28,409 bases of DNA from CALBTQ01 sp036725605 (GCA_036725605.1 DAIMDW010000045.1:1-28409); one strand, 5' to 3'. Positions 11,420 through 20,193 are shown, numbered from the stretch's first letter. Notes: generated from the letters alone by a model not told the origin. A program made the numbers and translations.

Positions 11420-13237
11420 ATGAACCGCAAGCAGTGGATCATCGCCCTGGCGCCCGTTGTGACGGCGCTCGCCGTGTTCGTCGTGCTGGGCTGCGTCGAT
11501 CTGTCGCCGGTCACCGACGACTGGGAGATCGGCACGCATGTGACCGATTGGCGCGACGAGGTCGTCTATCAAGTGCTCGTCGACCGGTTTTACGACGGCG
11601 ATCCGAACAACAACTACAACGTCAATCCCTACGCGCCCACGGCCTACCACGGCGGCGACTGGCAGGGGATCATCGACAAGCTCGATTACATCGAGGCGTT
11701 GGGCGTGACGGCGTTGTGGATCAGCCCGGCGTTCAAGAACGTCGAGGAGGACGCCGGGGTGTCCAGCTACCACGGCTACTGGCCGCAGGATTTCACCGCG
11801 CCCAATCCGCACTTCGGCGACATCGCCAAGCTGCGCGAACTGGTCGACGCGTGCCACGATCGCGGCATCAAGGTGATTCTGGATATCATCACCAATCACA
11901 TCGGCCAGCTTTTCTATTACGACATCAACGGCAACGGCCAGCCGGACGAATCGCTCAGCGGCAGCGGCACCTCGTCGCAACTCACCCGCGTGAGCGAGTG
12001 GGATCCGGATTTCGATTCGCGCGGCGTGCAGGGCAGCACGTCGCTGGGCGAGTCGGGCCCCGCGCCGATCGTGTGGGTCTACGATCCGTCGATCAACCGC
12101 GTGCCGCCGCAGCCGTCCGAATTTCAGAATCCCGACTGGTACAACCGCAAGGGCCGCGTGTGGGATTGGAACGACCGCGACCAGGTGCTCACCGGCGATT
12201 TCCCCGGCGGGCTCAAGGACATCAAAACGACGAACCCGGCGGTGCGCGAGGCGCTGGCCAAGGCTTTTGCCTACTGGATCGGCGCGGCCGATTTCGACGG
12301 CTTCCGCATCGACACGCTCAAGCACGTCGAGCACGGTTTCTGGGAAACGTTCTGCCCGGCGATCCGCCGCTACAGCGTCAAGCACGGCAAGCGCAACTTC
12401 TTCATGTTCGGCGAAGCCTTCGACGGCGACGACGCGCTGATCGGCGGCTACACGTTCAACAACGGCGTCGACTCGGTCTTCTACTTCTCGCACAAGTTCA
12501 CCGTCATCGACGGCGTGTTCAAGAACAACGGCCCGACCAAGTCGATCGAGGACCTGTTCAACGCCCGCCAGGCGAATTACTCGTCGGTGCCCAATCCCAA
12601 CGGGCCGATCGACGAAAACGGCGACGGCCTGTCGGCGCAGCAGTTGCTGGTCAACTTCATCGACAACCACGACATCCCGCGCTTCCTGTATGAAAATCCG
12701 AACCTCGCCTCGCTGCACAACGTGCTGTTCTACCTGCTGACCGTTGACGGCATCCCGTGCATTTACTACGGCACCGAGCAGCAGTTCGACGGCGGCAACG
12801 ATCCGTTCAACCGCGAGGACCTGTGGACCAGCGGTTTCGACACGGGCAACGAGACGTTCCAGTTCATCCGGCACCTGATCAAGCTGCGCAAGAAGCTCGA
12901 CCCGCTGCGCCGCGGCGACATGACGATCCGTTGGTCGACCGAGCGCACCGGCGACGAGGACGACGCGGGCATCTTCGCCTTCGAGCGCAGCTACCAGGGC
13001 GACACGGTGCTGGTCGTGCTCAACACCAACGACGAACACGAATCGGTGACCAGCGCCGCGTGGATGGACGGGCAGGACGGCAACGACATGCAAACGTCCT
13101 TCGACGAGGGCGACGTGCTGGTCAACCTCTTCGAGGATCAGGACCAGACCGACGATACGATCGTGGTCGGCGCGGACGGCAAAGTGAAAATCACCGTGCA
13201 GCCGCGCGGCGGCAAGATCTACATTCGCGAACGGTAG
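11420..13237 (+). CDS. Lipoprotein alpha-amylase/cyclodextrinase-like enzyme (GH13)
   Basis: This 605-residue second GH13 enzyme starts at the ATG one base after the previous stop. An upstream in-frame Met at 11381 would lie inside the preceding gene and lacks a signal. The signal ends VVLGC with Cys25 as the anchor. The barrel begins VVYQVLVDRFYDGDPNNNYN, a calcium-site-like stretch typical of CGTases and related amylases. Catalytic motifs are VILDIITNHIGQ, DFDGFRIDTLKHVE (Asp298), FMFGEAFD (Glu332) and FIDNHDIPRF (Asp418). The expected role is cutting of alpha-glucans outside the inner membrane, feeding the transporter encoded next. CGTase, neopullulanase or alpha-amylase activity are all possible. 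No starch-binding CBM20 domain is seen at the C-terminus. Confidence 0.9.
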   Translation: MNRKQWIIALAPVVTALAVFVVLGCVDLSPVTDDWEIGTHVTDWRDEVVYQVLVDRFYDGDPNNNYNVNPYAPTAYHGGDWQGIIDKLDYIEALGVTALWISPAFKNVEEDAGVSSYHGYWPQDFTAPNPHFGDIAKLRELVDACHDRGIKVILDIITNHIGQLFYYDINGNGQPDESLSGSGTSSQLTRVSEWDPDFDSRGVQGSTSLGESGPAPIVWVYDPSINRVPPQPSEFQNPDWYNRKGRVWDWNDRDQVLTGDFPGGLKDIKTTNPAVREALAKAFAYWIGAADFDGFRIDTLKHVEHGFWETFCPAIRRYSVKHGKRNFFMFGEAFDGDDALIGGYTFNNGVDSVFYFSHKFTVIDGVFKNNGPTKSIEDLFNARQANYSSVPNPNGPIDENGDGLSAQQLLVNFIDNHDIPRFLYENPNLASLHNVLFYLLTVDGIPCIYYGTEQQFDGGNDPFNREDLWTSGFDTGNETFQFIRHLIKLRKKLDPLRRGDMTIRWSTERTGDEDDAGIFAFERSYQGDTVLVVLNTNDEHESVTSAAWMDGQDGNDMQTSFDEGDVLVNLFEDQDQTDDTIVVGADGKVKITVQPRGGKIYIRER

Positions 13238-13246
13238 GAAACGAGC

Positions 13247-14344
13247 ATGACGTCGCAAAGCGCGCGCCCCTTCATCGAGATCCGCCGCCTGGTCAAGGCC
13301 TACGGCGACAACGTCATTTTAAAAGGCATCGATCTGAACATCGCGCCGGGCGAATTCATCGTGCTGGTCGGGCCGAGCGGCTGCGGCAAATCGACGCTGC
13401 TGCGCTGCATCGCCGGGCTCGAGCAAATCAGCGACGGCGATCTGTTCATCGACGGCCGCCGCTGCAACGACGTGCCGCCCAAGGATCGCGACCTGGCGAT
13501 GGTCTTTCAATCCTACGCGCTGTATCCGCACCTGACGGTGGCGCAGAACCTCGCCTTTTCGCTGACCGTGCGCAAGCTGCCCAAGGACGAAATCAAGCGG
13601 CGCGTCGACGAGGCGGCGCGGCGGCTGGGCCTGACCGCGTTGCTCGACCGTCTGCCCAAGCAGATGTCCGGCGGGCAGCGGCAGCGCGTCGCGGTCGGGC
13701 GGGCGATCGTCCGTCAGCCGCGGGCGTTTTTGTTCGACGAACCGCTCTCGAACCTCGACGCGGCGCTACGCGGCCAGATGCGCGTCGAACTGCGTAAGCT
13801 GCATCACGACATGAACGCGACGATGATTTACGTCACGCACGATCAGGTCGAGGCGATGACGCTCGCCGACCGGATCGTCGTGCTCGAAGGCGGCGTCGCC
13901 CGGCAGATCGGCACGCCCGCCGAACTGTACAACACGCCCGCCGACAAGTTCGTCGCGCATTTCATCGGCAGTCCGCCGATGAATTTTCTGCCCGCATCCT
14001 TTAAAGAGAATCGCGCGAGCGGCGCGGGCTTCGCGTTGCCGTTGCCCGACGCCTACGCCACGTTCAACGGAGAAGCGCGCGAGGTGTTCGCCGGGGTGCG
14101 GCCGATGAGCCTGACGCTCGACGGCGACGGCGCGGGGTGCGTCGAAGCGACGGTCGAGGTCGTCGAGCCCGTCGGCTGGGAAGCCTATATTCACGCGCGT
14201 TGCGGCGAGCATCCGCTGGTCGCGCAGGCCCCGGCGGCCGCATGTGCGCAACTGCGGGTCGGGCAGACCGTCACCTTCCGCGTCGCGGCGCCGGACGTGC
14301 ACCTGTTCGACCGCGCCACCGAAAAAGCGATCAGGCCGGAGTGA
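13247..14344 (+). CDS. malK: ABC importer ATPase, MalK type
   Basis: This 365-residue ATP-binding subunit of a CUT1 carbohydrate importer acts on the cytoplasmic face of the inner membrane. Walker A GPSGCGKST is at 42-50, the Q-loop is in VFQSYALYPHLTV near 87, signature MSGGQRQR lies near 140, Walker B FLFDEPLSNLD near 163, and the H-loop is in YVTHDQVEAMTLADR near 195. The C-terminal TOBE/MalK regulatory part (about 240-365) includes FIGSPPMNFL and GVRPMSLTL. Length fits MalK/UgpC/MsmX (about 365-375). The ATG follows the amylase stop by 9 nt, with AGGA upstream. Neighbouring amylases and porin point to maltodextrin rather than glycerol-phosphate or trehalose, but the ATPase alone could serve several sugars. 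Confidence 0.95.
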   Translation: MTSQSARPFIEIRRLVKAYGDNVILKGIDLNIAPGEFIVLVGPSGCGKSTLLRCIAGLEQISDGDLFIDGRRCNDVPPKDRDLAMVFQSYALYPHLTVAQNLAFSLTVRKLPKDEIKRRVDEAARRLGLTALLDRLPKQMSGGQRQRVAVGRAIVRQPRAFLFDEPLSNLDAALRGQMRVELRKLHHDMNATMIYVTHDQVEAMTLADRIVVLEGGVARQIGTPAELYNTPADKFVAHFIGSPPMNFLPASFKENRASGAGFALPLPDAYATFNGEAREVFAGVRPMSLTLDGDGAGCVEATVEVVEPVGWEAYIHARCGEHPLVAQAPAAACAQLRVGQTVTFRVAAPDVHLFDRATEKAIRPE

Positions 14345-14348
14345 GTCG

Positions 14349-16529
14349 ATGAAGCGTTTCGTCGTCGCCTTGTTGTTGTTCGCGTTGTTGAGCGCGGCGA
14401 CGGCGCGCGCCGGCGAGATCACGCTGTGGCACAGCTATCGCGGCGAGGAGCAGGCGGCGCTCGAAACGCTGGTGCGTCAATGGAACCAGGCGCATCCGCA
14501 AACACCGGTGCGCCCGCTGGTCGTGGCGCACGAGGCGTACGCGAACAAGCTCACCGCGTCGATTCCGCGCGGGCAGGGGCCGGACGTGTTCATCTTCGCG
14601 CACGAGCGCATCGCCGATTGGGCGGGCGCGCATTTGATCCGTCCGCTCGATGACGACCTCACGCCGGCCGAACAGGCGCAATTCTTTCCGGTGACGACCG
14701 AGGCGTTGCGCGCGCAGGGACACATCTACGGCGTGCCGCTGGCCTTCAAGTCGGTGGCGCTGATTTACAACAAGGCGTTGGTGAATGAGCCGCCGGCGAC
14801 GACCGACGAACTGGTCGCCTATCTGGAGAAACGCACCAATCGTGCGGTGAAGGTGTTCGGCCTGGCTTACGAGGCGGGCAGTTTTTATCACCATGCGGGC
14901 TGGTTGTTCGGCTTCGGTGGGCGGTTGTTCAATGAGCGGGGCGAGCCGACGCTGGCCGACGCGGGCAACGTGGCGTCGGTCGCGTTCGTCGCCGAGCTGA
15001 TGCGGCGCAACCTGCTGCCCGAGGAGCCCACCGCCGCGTTGGTCGCGCAGTTGTTCAACGACGGGCGCGCGGACATGGTCATCAACGGACCGTGGTTTTT
15101 GGGCGAGATCGATCCGCGCATCGACTACGGCGTCGCGCCGCTGCCGCTGGTGTCGGCGACGGGCAAACCGGCCACGCCGTTTCTGACGGTGGAGGCGGCG
15201 ATCGTTTCGGCCTACGCGGGCGATCCGCAGGGCGCGCTGGCCTTCGCGCGTTTTCTGGCCGAAGGCGACGGGGCGCGCGTGCGGCTGGAGCAGGGCAAGC
15301 AGTTGGTTGCCGCGCCGGCGGTGTATGAACTGCCCGATCTGAAAATCGATCCGCATTTGACGGCCTTCAAGGCGCAGGTCGAGCGCAGCGTGCCGATGCC
15401 CAACAATCCGCTGATGCGCGCGATGTGGGAACCGGCGGCGCAGGCGTTGCGCGCAGCGTTGCGCGGGGCGAAAGAGCCGGGCGAGGCGCTGGCCAAGGCG
15501 CAGTATCAACTCAAGGTGCAAACGCGCAAACCGCCGGCGGCGAAGAATCCGACGCCCTATGCCGCCGTGCTTGGATTGATTGTGCTGGCGCTGGCGGCGT
15601 GGTGGGCATGGCGGATGAACCGCCGCGCGCGTTGGCGCGAACTGCGCGAAGCGAAGCACGCGTATTTGTATCTGCTGCCGGCGGCGGTGTCGATGTTGCT
15701 GCTGGTGTTCATCCCGTTCATCGTCGGCACGGCGGTGGCGTTTTTCGCGCACCGGCAGGGCGAGTTCACCTTCGTGGGTCTGGCCAACTTCATCAACATT
15801 TTGCTGAGCGCCGATTACCCGGCGAGCGATCCGCTGTCGTTTTACTTCACGCTGGGCGTAACGGTGCTGTGGACGGCGGTGAACGTCGCGCTGCACGTGT
15901 CGTTCGGCCTGGCGCTGGCGATGCTGCTGCGCAACCAATGGCTGAAGCTGCGCGGCGTGTATCGCGTGTTGCTGATCGTGCCGTGGGCCGTGCCCAACTA
16001 CATCACCGCGTTGATCTGGAAGGGCATGTTCCACAGCCAGTTCGGCGCGATCAACGGCCTGCTGAGTTTCTGCGGCGTGCAGCCGGTGAGCTGGTTCTCG
16101 CATTTCTGGACGGCCTTCGCGGCGAACGTCACGACCAACACGTGGTTGGGATTTCCATTCATGATGGTCGTGTGCCTCGGCGCGCTGCAGGCCATTCCGC
16201 GCGACCTGGAGGAGGCGGCGGTGATGGACGGCGCGGGCGGCTGGACGCGGTTCCGGCGCGTGATCTTGCCGCTGATCAAACCGGCGCTGGTGCCGGCGGT
16301 GATCCTGGGCAGCGTGTGGACGTTCAACATGTTCAACATCATCTACCTCGTCTCGGGCGGCGAGCCGGACGGCGCGACGGAAATTCTGATCAGCGAGGCG
16401 TACCGCTGGGCCTTCACGCGGCAGGAACAATACGGTTACGCGGCGGCCTACGCGACGCTGATTTTCATCGCGCTGATCGGCTATTCGTTGTTCACGCGCA
16501 AGCTGACCGGCGATCCGGAGGCGGCATGA
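14349..16529 (+). CDS. Fusion of sugar-binding protein and MalF-type ABC permease
   Basis: This single 726-residue chain combines what are usually two proteins. Residues 1-21 form a cleavable signal (MKRFVVALLLFALLSAATARA). Residues 22 to about 385 are a MalE-like extracellular binding domain (ITLWHSYRGEEQ..., GPDVFIFAHERIADWA, YGVPLAFKSVALIYNKAL, DMVINGPWFLGEI). A membrane helix at about 403-420 is followed by a basic stretch RMNRRARWRELREAK, then MalF-type helices beginning YLYLLPAAVSMLLLVFIPFI. The permease EAA loop DLEEAAVMDGAGGWTRFRRV lies near 618. Topology is sensible: periplasmic binding domain, then a helix in, then the permease with its normal cytoplasmic N-side. ATG at 14349 is chosen because it opens the signal peptide; an earlier in-frame Met lies within malK. 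MalG follows with ATGA overlap. Confidence 0.93.
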   Translation: MKRFVVALLLFALLSAATARAGEITLWHSYRGEEQAALETLVRQWNQAHPQTPVRPLVVAHEAYANKLTASIPRGQGPDVFIFAHERIADWAGAHLIRPLDDDLTPAEQAQFFPVTTEALRAQGHIYGVPLAFKSVALIYNKALVNEPPATTDELVAYLEKRTNRAVKVFGLAYEAGSFYHHAGWLFGFGGRLFNERGEPTLADAGNVASVAFVAELMRRNLLPEEPTAALVAQLFNDGRADMVINGPWFLGEIDPRIDYGVAPLPLVSATGKPATPFLTVEAAIVSAYAGDPQGALAFARFLAEGDGARVRLEQGKQLVAAPAVYELPDLKIDPHLTAFKAQVERSVPMPNNPLMRAMWEPAAQALRAALRGAKEPGEALAKAQYQLKVQTRKPPAAKNPTPYAAVLGLIVLALAAWWAWRMNRRARWRELREAKHAYLYLLPAAVSMLLLVFIPFIVGTAVAFFAHRQGEFTFVGLANFINILLSADYPASDPLSFYFTLGVTVLWTAVNVALHVSFGLALAMLLRNQWLKLRGVYRVLLIVPWAVPNYITALIWKGMFHSQFGAINGLLSFCGVQPVSWFSHFWTAFAANVTTNTWLGFPFMMVVCLGALQAIPRDLEEAAVMDGAGGWTRFRRVILPLIKPALVPAVILGSVWTFNMFNIIYLVSGGEPDGATEILISEAYRWAFTRQEQYGYAAAYATLIFIALIGYSLFTRKLTGDPEAA

Positions 16530-17371
16530 AGCACGGACGGTGGACCATCGCGTTGACCTACGCGGCGCTGACGGCGTTCACGTTCCTGACGCTGTATCCG
16601 GTGCTGTGGGTGATCAAGATGGCGCTGACGCCGTCGCAGGCGTTTTCGTTGTCGGCCAATCCGCTGCCGACGCAATTCTACCTGGGCAACTTCACCGACC
16701 TGCTGTTCGCACGCGACATGGCCGGGCACTGGCTGTTCGCGCATCAGTTGTTCAACAGCGTGGTCGTCTCGCTGGCCACCACGTTGATCGGCGTGGCGCT
16801 GGCGACGACCGCCGCGTACGCGTTTTCGCGTTTTTCGTTCCCGGGCCGCAAGACGGGCATGACGCTGTTTCTGGTGACGCAGATGTTCCCCGGCGTGGTG
16901 ATGGCCATTCCGCTGTACATCCTGCTGCAGAAGCTGCACCTGCTCAACAGCCTGGCGGGCATGGCGCTGGTTTATTCGACCACGGCGATTCCATTTTGCG
17001 TGTGGATGCTCAAGGGCTACTTCGATACGATTCCCAAGGACCTGGAAGAGGCGGCGGTGATGGACGGCATGGGGCGTTTCGGCATCTTCACCAAGATCGT
17101 GCTGCCGCTGGCGCGCCCGGCGATCGTGGTCACCGCGTTGTTTTCGTTCATGACGGCGTGGAACGAGTTCATTCTCGCCGCCACGTTTTTGTCGGAGGAA
17201 ACGGCCTACACGCTGCCGGTGGCGCTGCAGCGGTACGTCGGCGACTACTCGACCGAATGGGGCCGGTTCGCGGCCGGGGCGATTCTGGTGTCGCTGCCTG
17301 TGATGGCCCTGTTTTTCGCGCTGCAGCGGCATTTGGTCGGCGGGCTGACGGCCGGGGGCGTGAAGGGCTAA
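16526..17371 (+). CDS. malG: ABC importer permease, MalG type
   Basis: This 281-residue inner-membrane permease pairs with the preceding fusion protein and MalK. Six helices are apparent, the first being LTYAALTAFTFLTLYPVLWVI. The EAA coupling loop DLEEAAVMDGMGRFGIFTKI lies near 172-191 and is followed by VLPLARPAIVV. The C-terminal SLPVMALFFALQRHLVGGLT is the typical MalG ending. The ATG overlaps the stop of the fusion gene (ATGA), which decides the start. Length is close to E. coli MalG (296). Confidence 0.95.
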   Translation: MKHGRWTIALTYAALTAFTFLTLYPVLWVIKMALTPSQAFSLSANPLPTQFYLGNFTDLLFARDMAGHWLFAHQLFNSVVVSLATTLIGVALATTAAYAFSRFSFPGRKTGMTLFLVTQMFPGVVMAIPLYILLQKLHLLNSLAGMALVYSTTAIPFCVWMLKGYFDTIPKDLEEAAVMDGMGRFGIFTKIVLPLARPAIVVTALFSFMTAWNEFILAATFLSEETAYTLPVALQRYVGDYSTEWGRFAAGAILVSLPVMALFFALQRHLVGGLTAGGVKG

Positions 17372-17409
17372 ACTAAAGGAAATTCGTTTTTCCAAGAACG
17401 GGGAAGGAC

Positions 17410-19044
17410 ATGATGATGAATCACCGTTGGTTGCTGATCGTCGCGGCATTGTCGATCGTCGCGGCGTGCGTGTTGGTCGTCGCCTGCGAAAACGGCGACG
17501 ATGACGATGACGACGATAACGACGACAACGACGATGACGACGAGTTCGTCATTCTCTCGGTGCAGCCCGACAACGGTCCGGTCGAGGGCGGTACGAACGT
17601 GGCGATCTTCGGGCGCGGCTTCGAAGAGGGCGCGACGCTCTTTTTCGGCGCGAACGAAGCGACCAACGTCGAGTTCGTCAGCGCCACCGAACTGTCGGGC
17701 ACGACGCCGGCCGCGACCGACGAACAACCGGGCGCCGTGACGGTGAAGGTGGTCAATCCGGACGAGAAGTACACCGAGCTGGAAAACGGCTTCCGCTACG
17801 GGGAGCCGGGCGTTTCCATCGACTGGTGTGTGCTCAAGTGGCCGGAGTCGACCTCGACCACGCCGGGCACGCCGACCGAGAACATCTACGGCCACGTCTA
17901 CGTCGAAGGGTGCACCGAAACGCTGGGCTCGGCCTGCGGCAGCGTCACCGGGCAGGTGGGCCACGGGCCGGAAGGGGCCGATCCGTCGGTCGATCCGGAG
18001 CTGTTCACCTGGACCGACGCGGCGTACAACACCGACTTCGCGCCCGAGGAAGGCAGCGAGGACGCCAACAACGACGAGTACCAGGCGCAGATCACCGAGG
18101 ACGAAGCGGGCGTGTATCGCTACGCCTATCGCTTCTCCGGCGACGGCGGCGGCACGTGGACCTACTGCGATCTGGGCGCGGGCAGCGAAGACGGATTCGC
18201 GCCGTCCTCGATGGGCACGCTGACGGTCGCCGCGCGGACGATCGGCTGGTGCAACCTGCAGTATCCGACGGAAACGACGACCACGCCGGGCACGGCGACG
18301 GAAAACATTTACGGCCGGGTGTACGTCGAGGGCTGCACCGACGGCGCGAACTACTGCGGCGGCCTGACCGCGCAGGTGGGCCACGGTCCGCAGGGAACGA
18401 ATCCGTCGACCGCGCCGGGCGACTACACGTGGACGACCGCGAGCTACAACGGCGATCACGTGGACGACAACAACGACGAGTACCAATCGCAGATCATCGA
18501 GAACACCGAGGGCGACTATAACTTCGCCTATCGCTTCAGCGCCGACGCGGGCGCGACGTGGATCTACTGCGACCTGGACAGCTCGGACAACGGCGTGTCG
18601 ACCGATCAGCTCGGCCTGCTGCACGTGGCCGAAGAGTCGATACCGATCGGCTGGTGCAACATCCAGTGGCCGGAAGAAACGACAACCTCCGTGGGCACGC
18701 CGACCGAAAGCATCTACGGCCGTGTTTATGTTGACGGCTACACGGGCGGCGGCAGCGCCTCGGGACAGATCACCGCGAAGCTCGGCTACGGGCCGCAAGG
18801 CACCGACCCGGCGACGAACCCCAGCGCCTATACGTGGCTGGACGTGGCCTTCAACATGTCGGTGGGCAACGACGACGAGTACATGGCCGCGATCACGCCG
18901 GGCTCGGCGGGCACGTTCAACTACGTGTATCGCTTCTCGACCAACGGTGGCGCGAGCTGGACGTACTGCGATTTCGGCGACGGCATCGCCAACGGCTATT
19001 CGGTCGACGATCTGGGCACGCTGACGGTCATTTCGGACAAGTAA
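17410..19044 (+). CDS. Lipoprotein with IPT/TIG domain and three copies of a novel module
   Basis: This 544-residue protein has a lipoprotein signal with two possible anchors (VAAC, Cys20; VVAC, Cys26). An Asp/Asn-rich linker (about 30-45) follows, then an IPT/TIG-like beta domain (ILSVQPDNGPVEGGTNVAIF..., about 47-132). Three tandem modules start near 135, 278 and 413. Each opens with IxWCxxxxPxxTTT..GTxTE(N/S)IYG(R/H)VYV, continues with G.GPxGxxPs and NNDEY or NDDEY, and closes with YRFS...G..WxYCD and GxLxV. Each module has a WC...YCD cysteine pair, and modules 1 and 2 have a second pair (GCT...C). I do not recognise a named enzyme or binding family. Position at the end of the amylase/importer operon suggests surface glycan binding, by analogy with SusE/SusF, which is inference. 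GGAAGGAC precedes the ATG. Confidence 0.85.
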   Translation: MMMNHRWLLIVAALSIVAACVLVVACENGDDDDDDDNDDNDDDDEFVILSVQPDNGPVEGGTNVAIFGRGFEEGATLFFGANEATNVEFVSATELSGTTPAATDEQPGAVTVKVVNPDEKYTELENGFRYGEPGVSIDWCVLKWPESTSTTPGTPTENIYGHVYVEGCTETLGSACGSVTGQVGHGPEGADPSVDPELFTWTDAAYNTDFAPEEGSEDANNDEYQAQITEDEAGVYRYAYRFSGDGGGTWTYCDLGAGSEDGFAPSSMGTLTVAARTIGWCNLQYPTETTTTPGTATENIYGRVYVEGCTDGANYCGGLTAQVGHGPQGTNPSTAPGDYTWTTASYNGDHVDDNNDEYQSQIIENTEGDYNFAYRFSADAGATWIYCDLDSSDNGVSTDQLGLLHVAEESIPIGWCNIQWPEETTTSVGTPTESIYGRVYVDGYTGGGSASGQITAKLGYGPQGTDPATNPSAYTWLDVAFNMSVGNDDEYMAAITPGSAGTFNYVYRFSTNGGASWTYCDFGDGIANGYSVDDLGTLTVISDK

Positions 19045-19056
19045 GGAGCAGCGCTG

Positions 19057-20193
19057 ATGAGACGCTTCGCGGTTTTGCTTTTCACATTATTGACGCTCGC
19101 GCTGTTGTTGCCCTTGGCGACCTGCGACGACGACGATGACGACAACGACGACGGCGGTCCGTTGCTGGACGACGACAACGACACGGCCGACGACGATGCC
19201 GGCGATGACGACACGAGCGATGACGACGATACGAGCGACGATGACGACACCACGCCGACCGATGACGACGACACCACCCCGTCCGACGACGACATCGACG
19301 ATGATGATACATCCGACGACGATACGTCCGACGATGATACGTCCGATGACGACACGTCCGACGACGATACGGGCGACGACGACACGACGCCGGCGGAAAT
19401 CGACTGGTGCAACATTCAGCATCCGGAGGAGACAGTCACGGCCGAGGGCGTGGCGAGCGAGACGATCTACGGCCGCGTGCACATTCCCGGCCAGACCGGC
19501 TCAGGCACGCCGCTGGCCTACCTCGACGTGGAAATCGGCTACGGCCCCATCGCGACCAACCCGAGCACGAACCCCGGCGCGTACACCTGGTCGGCGATGA
19601 CCTACAACGGCGGACACTCCGGCGACGAGAACGACGAGTACATGAAAGCGCTGACCGTCGCCGCCGCCGACACCTACGCCTACGTCGTGCGCGCCTCGAC
19701 CGACGGCAAGGCCTGGACCTACTGCGACACCGGTGTGGGCACGACCAACGGTTTCGCTGTGGCCGACCTGGGGCGGATGTACGTGTACAACGACGACATC
19801 AACTGGTGCGATCTGCAGTGGCCGGCCTCGACGACGACCACCGCGGGCGACCCGACCGAGTCGATCTACGGCCAGGTGTACATTCCCGGCGTGACCGGCC
19901 AGGGCAGCCCGGCGGCGTCGCTGAAGGCGCAGATCGGCTACGGACCGACCGACAAGGATCCGCGCACGCGCCCCGACGCGTTCACCTGGCTCAACGCGAC
20001 CTTCAACGAAAGCGTGGGCGACAACGACGAATTCATGCGCACGCTGACGGTCAACACGGCGGGTGATTACCATTATCTGTATCGCTATTCGTACGACAGC
20101 GGGGCGACGTGGACCTACGGCGATTTCGATCCGGGCACGAGCAACGGCTTTTCGCTCGACAATCTGGGTGACCTGACGGTCGGCGCCGAATAG
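19057..20193 (+). CDS. Lipoprotein with acidic linker and two copies of the same module
   Basis: This 378-residue paralogue-in-part of the preceding protein lies 12 nt downstream of it. The signal ends LPLATC (Cys23, with Thr at -1, a slightly atypical lipobox), followed directly by Asp. In E. coli Asp at +2 would favour inner-membrane retention, a rule that need not hold here. A roughly 80-residue Asp/Thr/Ser linker ends in five DTSDD-type units. Two modules follow, near residues 114-246 (IDWCNIQHPEETVT...) and 248-378 (INWCDLQWPASTTTT...). Both keep SETIYG or TESIYG, YGP, NDEY or NDEF, and YR or VR...WTY. The last module has WTYGD instead of WTYCD, so its cysteine pair is broken. Function is unknown; a surface glycan-binding role is inferred from the operon. 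Confidence 0.83.
   Translation: MRRFAVLLFTLLTLALLLPLATCDDDDDDNDDGGPLLDDDNDTADDDAGDDDTSDDDDTSDDDDTTPTDDDDTTPSDDDIDDDDTSDDDTSDDDTSDDDTSDDDTGDDDTTPAEIDWCNIQHPEETVTAEGVASETIYGRVHIPGQTGSGTPLAYLDVEIGYGPIATNPSTNPGAYTWSAMTYNGGHSGDENDEYMKALTVAAADTYAYVVRASTDGKAWTYCDTGVGTTNGFAVADLGRMYVYNDDINWCDLQWPASTTTTAGDPTESIYGQVYIPGVTGQGSPAASLKAQIGYGPTDKDPRTRPDAFTWLNATFNESVGDNDEFMRTLTVNTAGDYHYLYRYSYDSGATWTYGDFDPGTSNGFSLDNLGDLTVGAE
19306..19380 (+). repeat. Five tandem 15-nt units encoding DTSDD
   Basis: Five in-frame 15-nt units (GAY-ACR-TCC-GAY-GAY, the last with GGC for TCC) encode DTSDD x4 then DTGDD. They sit in the acidic linker of the second module lipoprotein. Differences are mostly third-position (GAC/GAT, ACA/ACG), which suggests the protein repeat is kept while the DNA drifts. 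Unit number may vary between strains through slippage without a frameshift. Confidence 0.8.

Noticed and set aside
11402..13258. Minus-strand open frame of 618 codons, a mirror of the second amylase gene, and similar long antisense frames at 14331-16430, 20328-22853 and 8036-9475
   Set aside because: High-GC genes routinely leave long antisense frames. The translations are rich in Arg, Val, Ala, Asp and His with no recognisable domain, while the plus-strand products carry complete catalytic motifs.
19130..19395. Repeat array that superficially resembles a CRISPR or satellite
   Set aside because: The units are 15 nt, in frame, directly adjacent without spacers, and encode an acidic linker.
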